Assembly: GCA_009869945.1 (NCBI GenBank)
Contig: WIXG01000132.1
Location: 62,001 to 126,000 of the forward strand
Direction: 5' to 3'
Source of the DNA: Mesaphorura yosii
Lineage: Eukaryota > Arthropoda > Collembola > Poduromorpha > Tullbergiidae
Length of the DNA: 64,000 nt
The notes beneath the pieces were generated by a model. That model worked only from the letters and a program-made list of their open reading frames with translations. It searched no databases and was not told the origin of the DNA. The translations under genes and the position numbers were made by a program. Shown piece after piece: positions 63,008 to 64,000 of the stretch; the first letter of the stretch is position 1; every line of letters starts with the position of its first letter.

Positions 63008-64000
63008 TTTTATTTATCGCTGACGAACGGAAGAAGAATCTTGAGACGACGAAAAACGACGATTAGATGCAAGACGAAACTGTAGATTTTACGTGCTAAT
63101 AATAATTTATGTGATTACCAGATTACCATCTACTTAGGAAAGTCGCTGCTTAGTTTGGCAACATACTCTGTACATAACTGTAAATAGAGAAGGCGTATTC
63201 TCGGAATCACACGTCTAGATTAAAGTTTTGATAGGCGCGGTAAGGGAAAAGAAAATATGTTTTTGTACTTTAGCAGTTTGAAACGTTCGTTCCTCACCGA
63301 GGAGGTTTTGTTACAGTGCGAATGCAGAAATTATTGTTTCACTGTGTTTATTAACTAGGTTTAAAAGTTTTTATCTGGTAAACGGGTTGCTGTTTTGCTC
63401 AGGATTCCCGGCAACATGTTTAGGCTAAGCTAGTCAATTCTTGTAAAGAAAATAATTATACAATAGACGACGAATGCGAGCGAGCTCTGTGAAGTTCAGA
63501 TTTGGCAAATTGGGTACCAATGCTATCATTTGTTAATTAGTGACGTATATTCGATTCCTCCAGGCAATTGTCACAGTTTGGAAATTCTAAACATTCACGC
63601 CTTATTTAGTGTCATATTTTTATTTAATTTCGACGACTGCCTCAATGCAATTGACATGAAACCTGCCTGTGAACCAACGGACTATAAATCAATGCAACAA
63701 AAATTCCACATGTCAAGGCAAAGTTGCCACACAATTTTTATAACCATCGTATCTAATCAATTTTATATTTACCAAGTGTCACTTACGTTAATCGTACGCA
63801 CAAGTTTTTGTAACACGGTAGATCACAAAACAGAAAAGACCCCGTCCAGCTTACTATCTAACGAACACGTAGTGTTTGTGAGACGTACACAAACTCCTAG
63901 GCAGGAGAGAAGCCAAACTTTAAGGTTACTGTTGATGTTAGCTGAGGTAGAGTCTAGACTTCATAAAACGTTTTTCTCATTACTACTACTTAGCATACGT
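63008..64000 (+). other. CRK 3' UTR and downstream region
   Basis: AT-rich sequence after the CRK stop with no coding exon seen to the end of the window. No canonical AATAAA that I would assign with confidence. Confidence 0.4.

Overview
The window is animal nuclear DNA, most likely from an arthropod. Genes are split by many short GT-AG introns (mostly about 50-120 bp), AATAAA signals follow several stops, and the gene set is metazoan. The first gene is the C-terminal part of an apolipophorin-type large lipid transfer protein, which points to an insect or another hexapod or crustacean. I cannot name the species. I saw no bacterial-type genes, rRNA, convincing tRNA, CRISPR, or virus-like or LTR elements.

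Layout. 246-6965 (+): 3' part of an apolipophorin-like gene. 7201-9036 (-): TRMT13, a tRNA 2'-O-methyltransferase. 9510-10913 (+): an unrecognised 336-residue protein, head to head with TRMT13. 12080-14042 (+): FBXL20/FBXL2-type F-box/LRR protein ending in a CAAX box. 15348-18258 (-): dymeclin. 18576-18931: a large, near-perfect inverted repeat upstream of dymeclin. 21344-26827 (+): the co-repressor SIN3. 27216-29587 (-): a mitochondrial-type methionine aminopeptidase (METAP1D) whose 5' exon encodes a complete ubiquitin-like domain ending in Arg-Gly-Gly; a MITE sits in one intron. 30649-31713 (-): POLR2M/Gdown1-like. 32411-34050 (+): ALG10. 34051-47763: a gene-poor stretch, probably the 5' regulatory region or first intron of the next gene. 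47764-55220 (+): a beta-1,3-glucuronosyltransferase (B3GAT/GlcAT family). 56394-57365 (+): an ORP10/11-type PH-domain protein with no sterol-binding domain. 61340-63007 (+): CRK adaptor (SH2-SH3-SH3).

The genes are mostly unrelated housekeeping loci (lipid transport, tRNA modification, Golgi organisation, chromatin, transcription, N-glycan and glycosaminoglycan/HNK-1 synthesis, signalling), so the window is not a functional cluster. The best candidate for something new is the ubiquitin-like/METAP1D locus. The exon with the ubiquitin-like fold joins the aminopeptidase exons in the correct phase through ordinary introns, and the full joined CDS is an exact multiple of three (507 residues). The segment right after Arg-Gly-Gly is basic and free of acidic residues, like a mitochondrial presequence. 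This suggests a ubiquitin-like/mitochondrial-enzyme fusion precursor that a deubiquitinase could cleave, by analogy with UBA52 and FAU.
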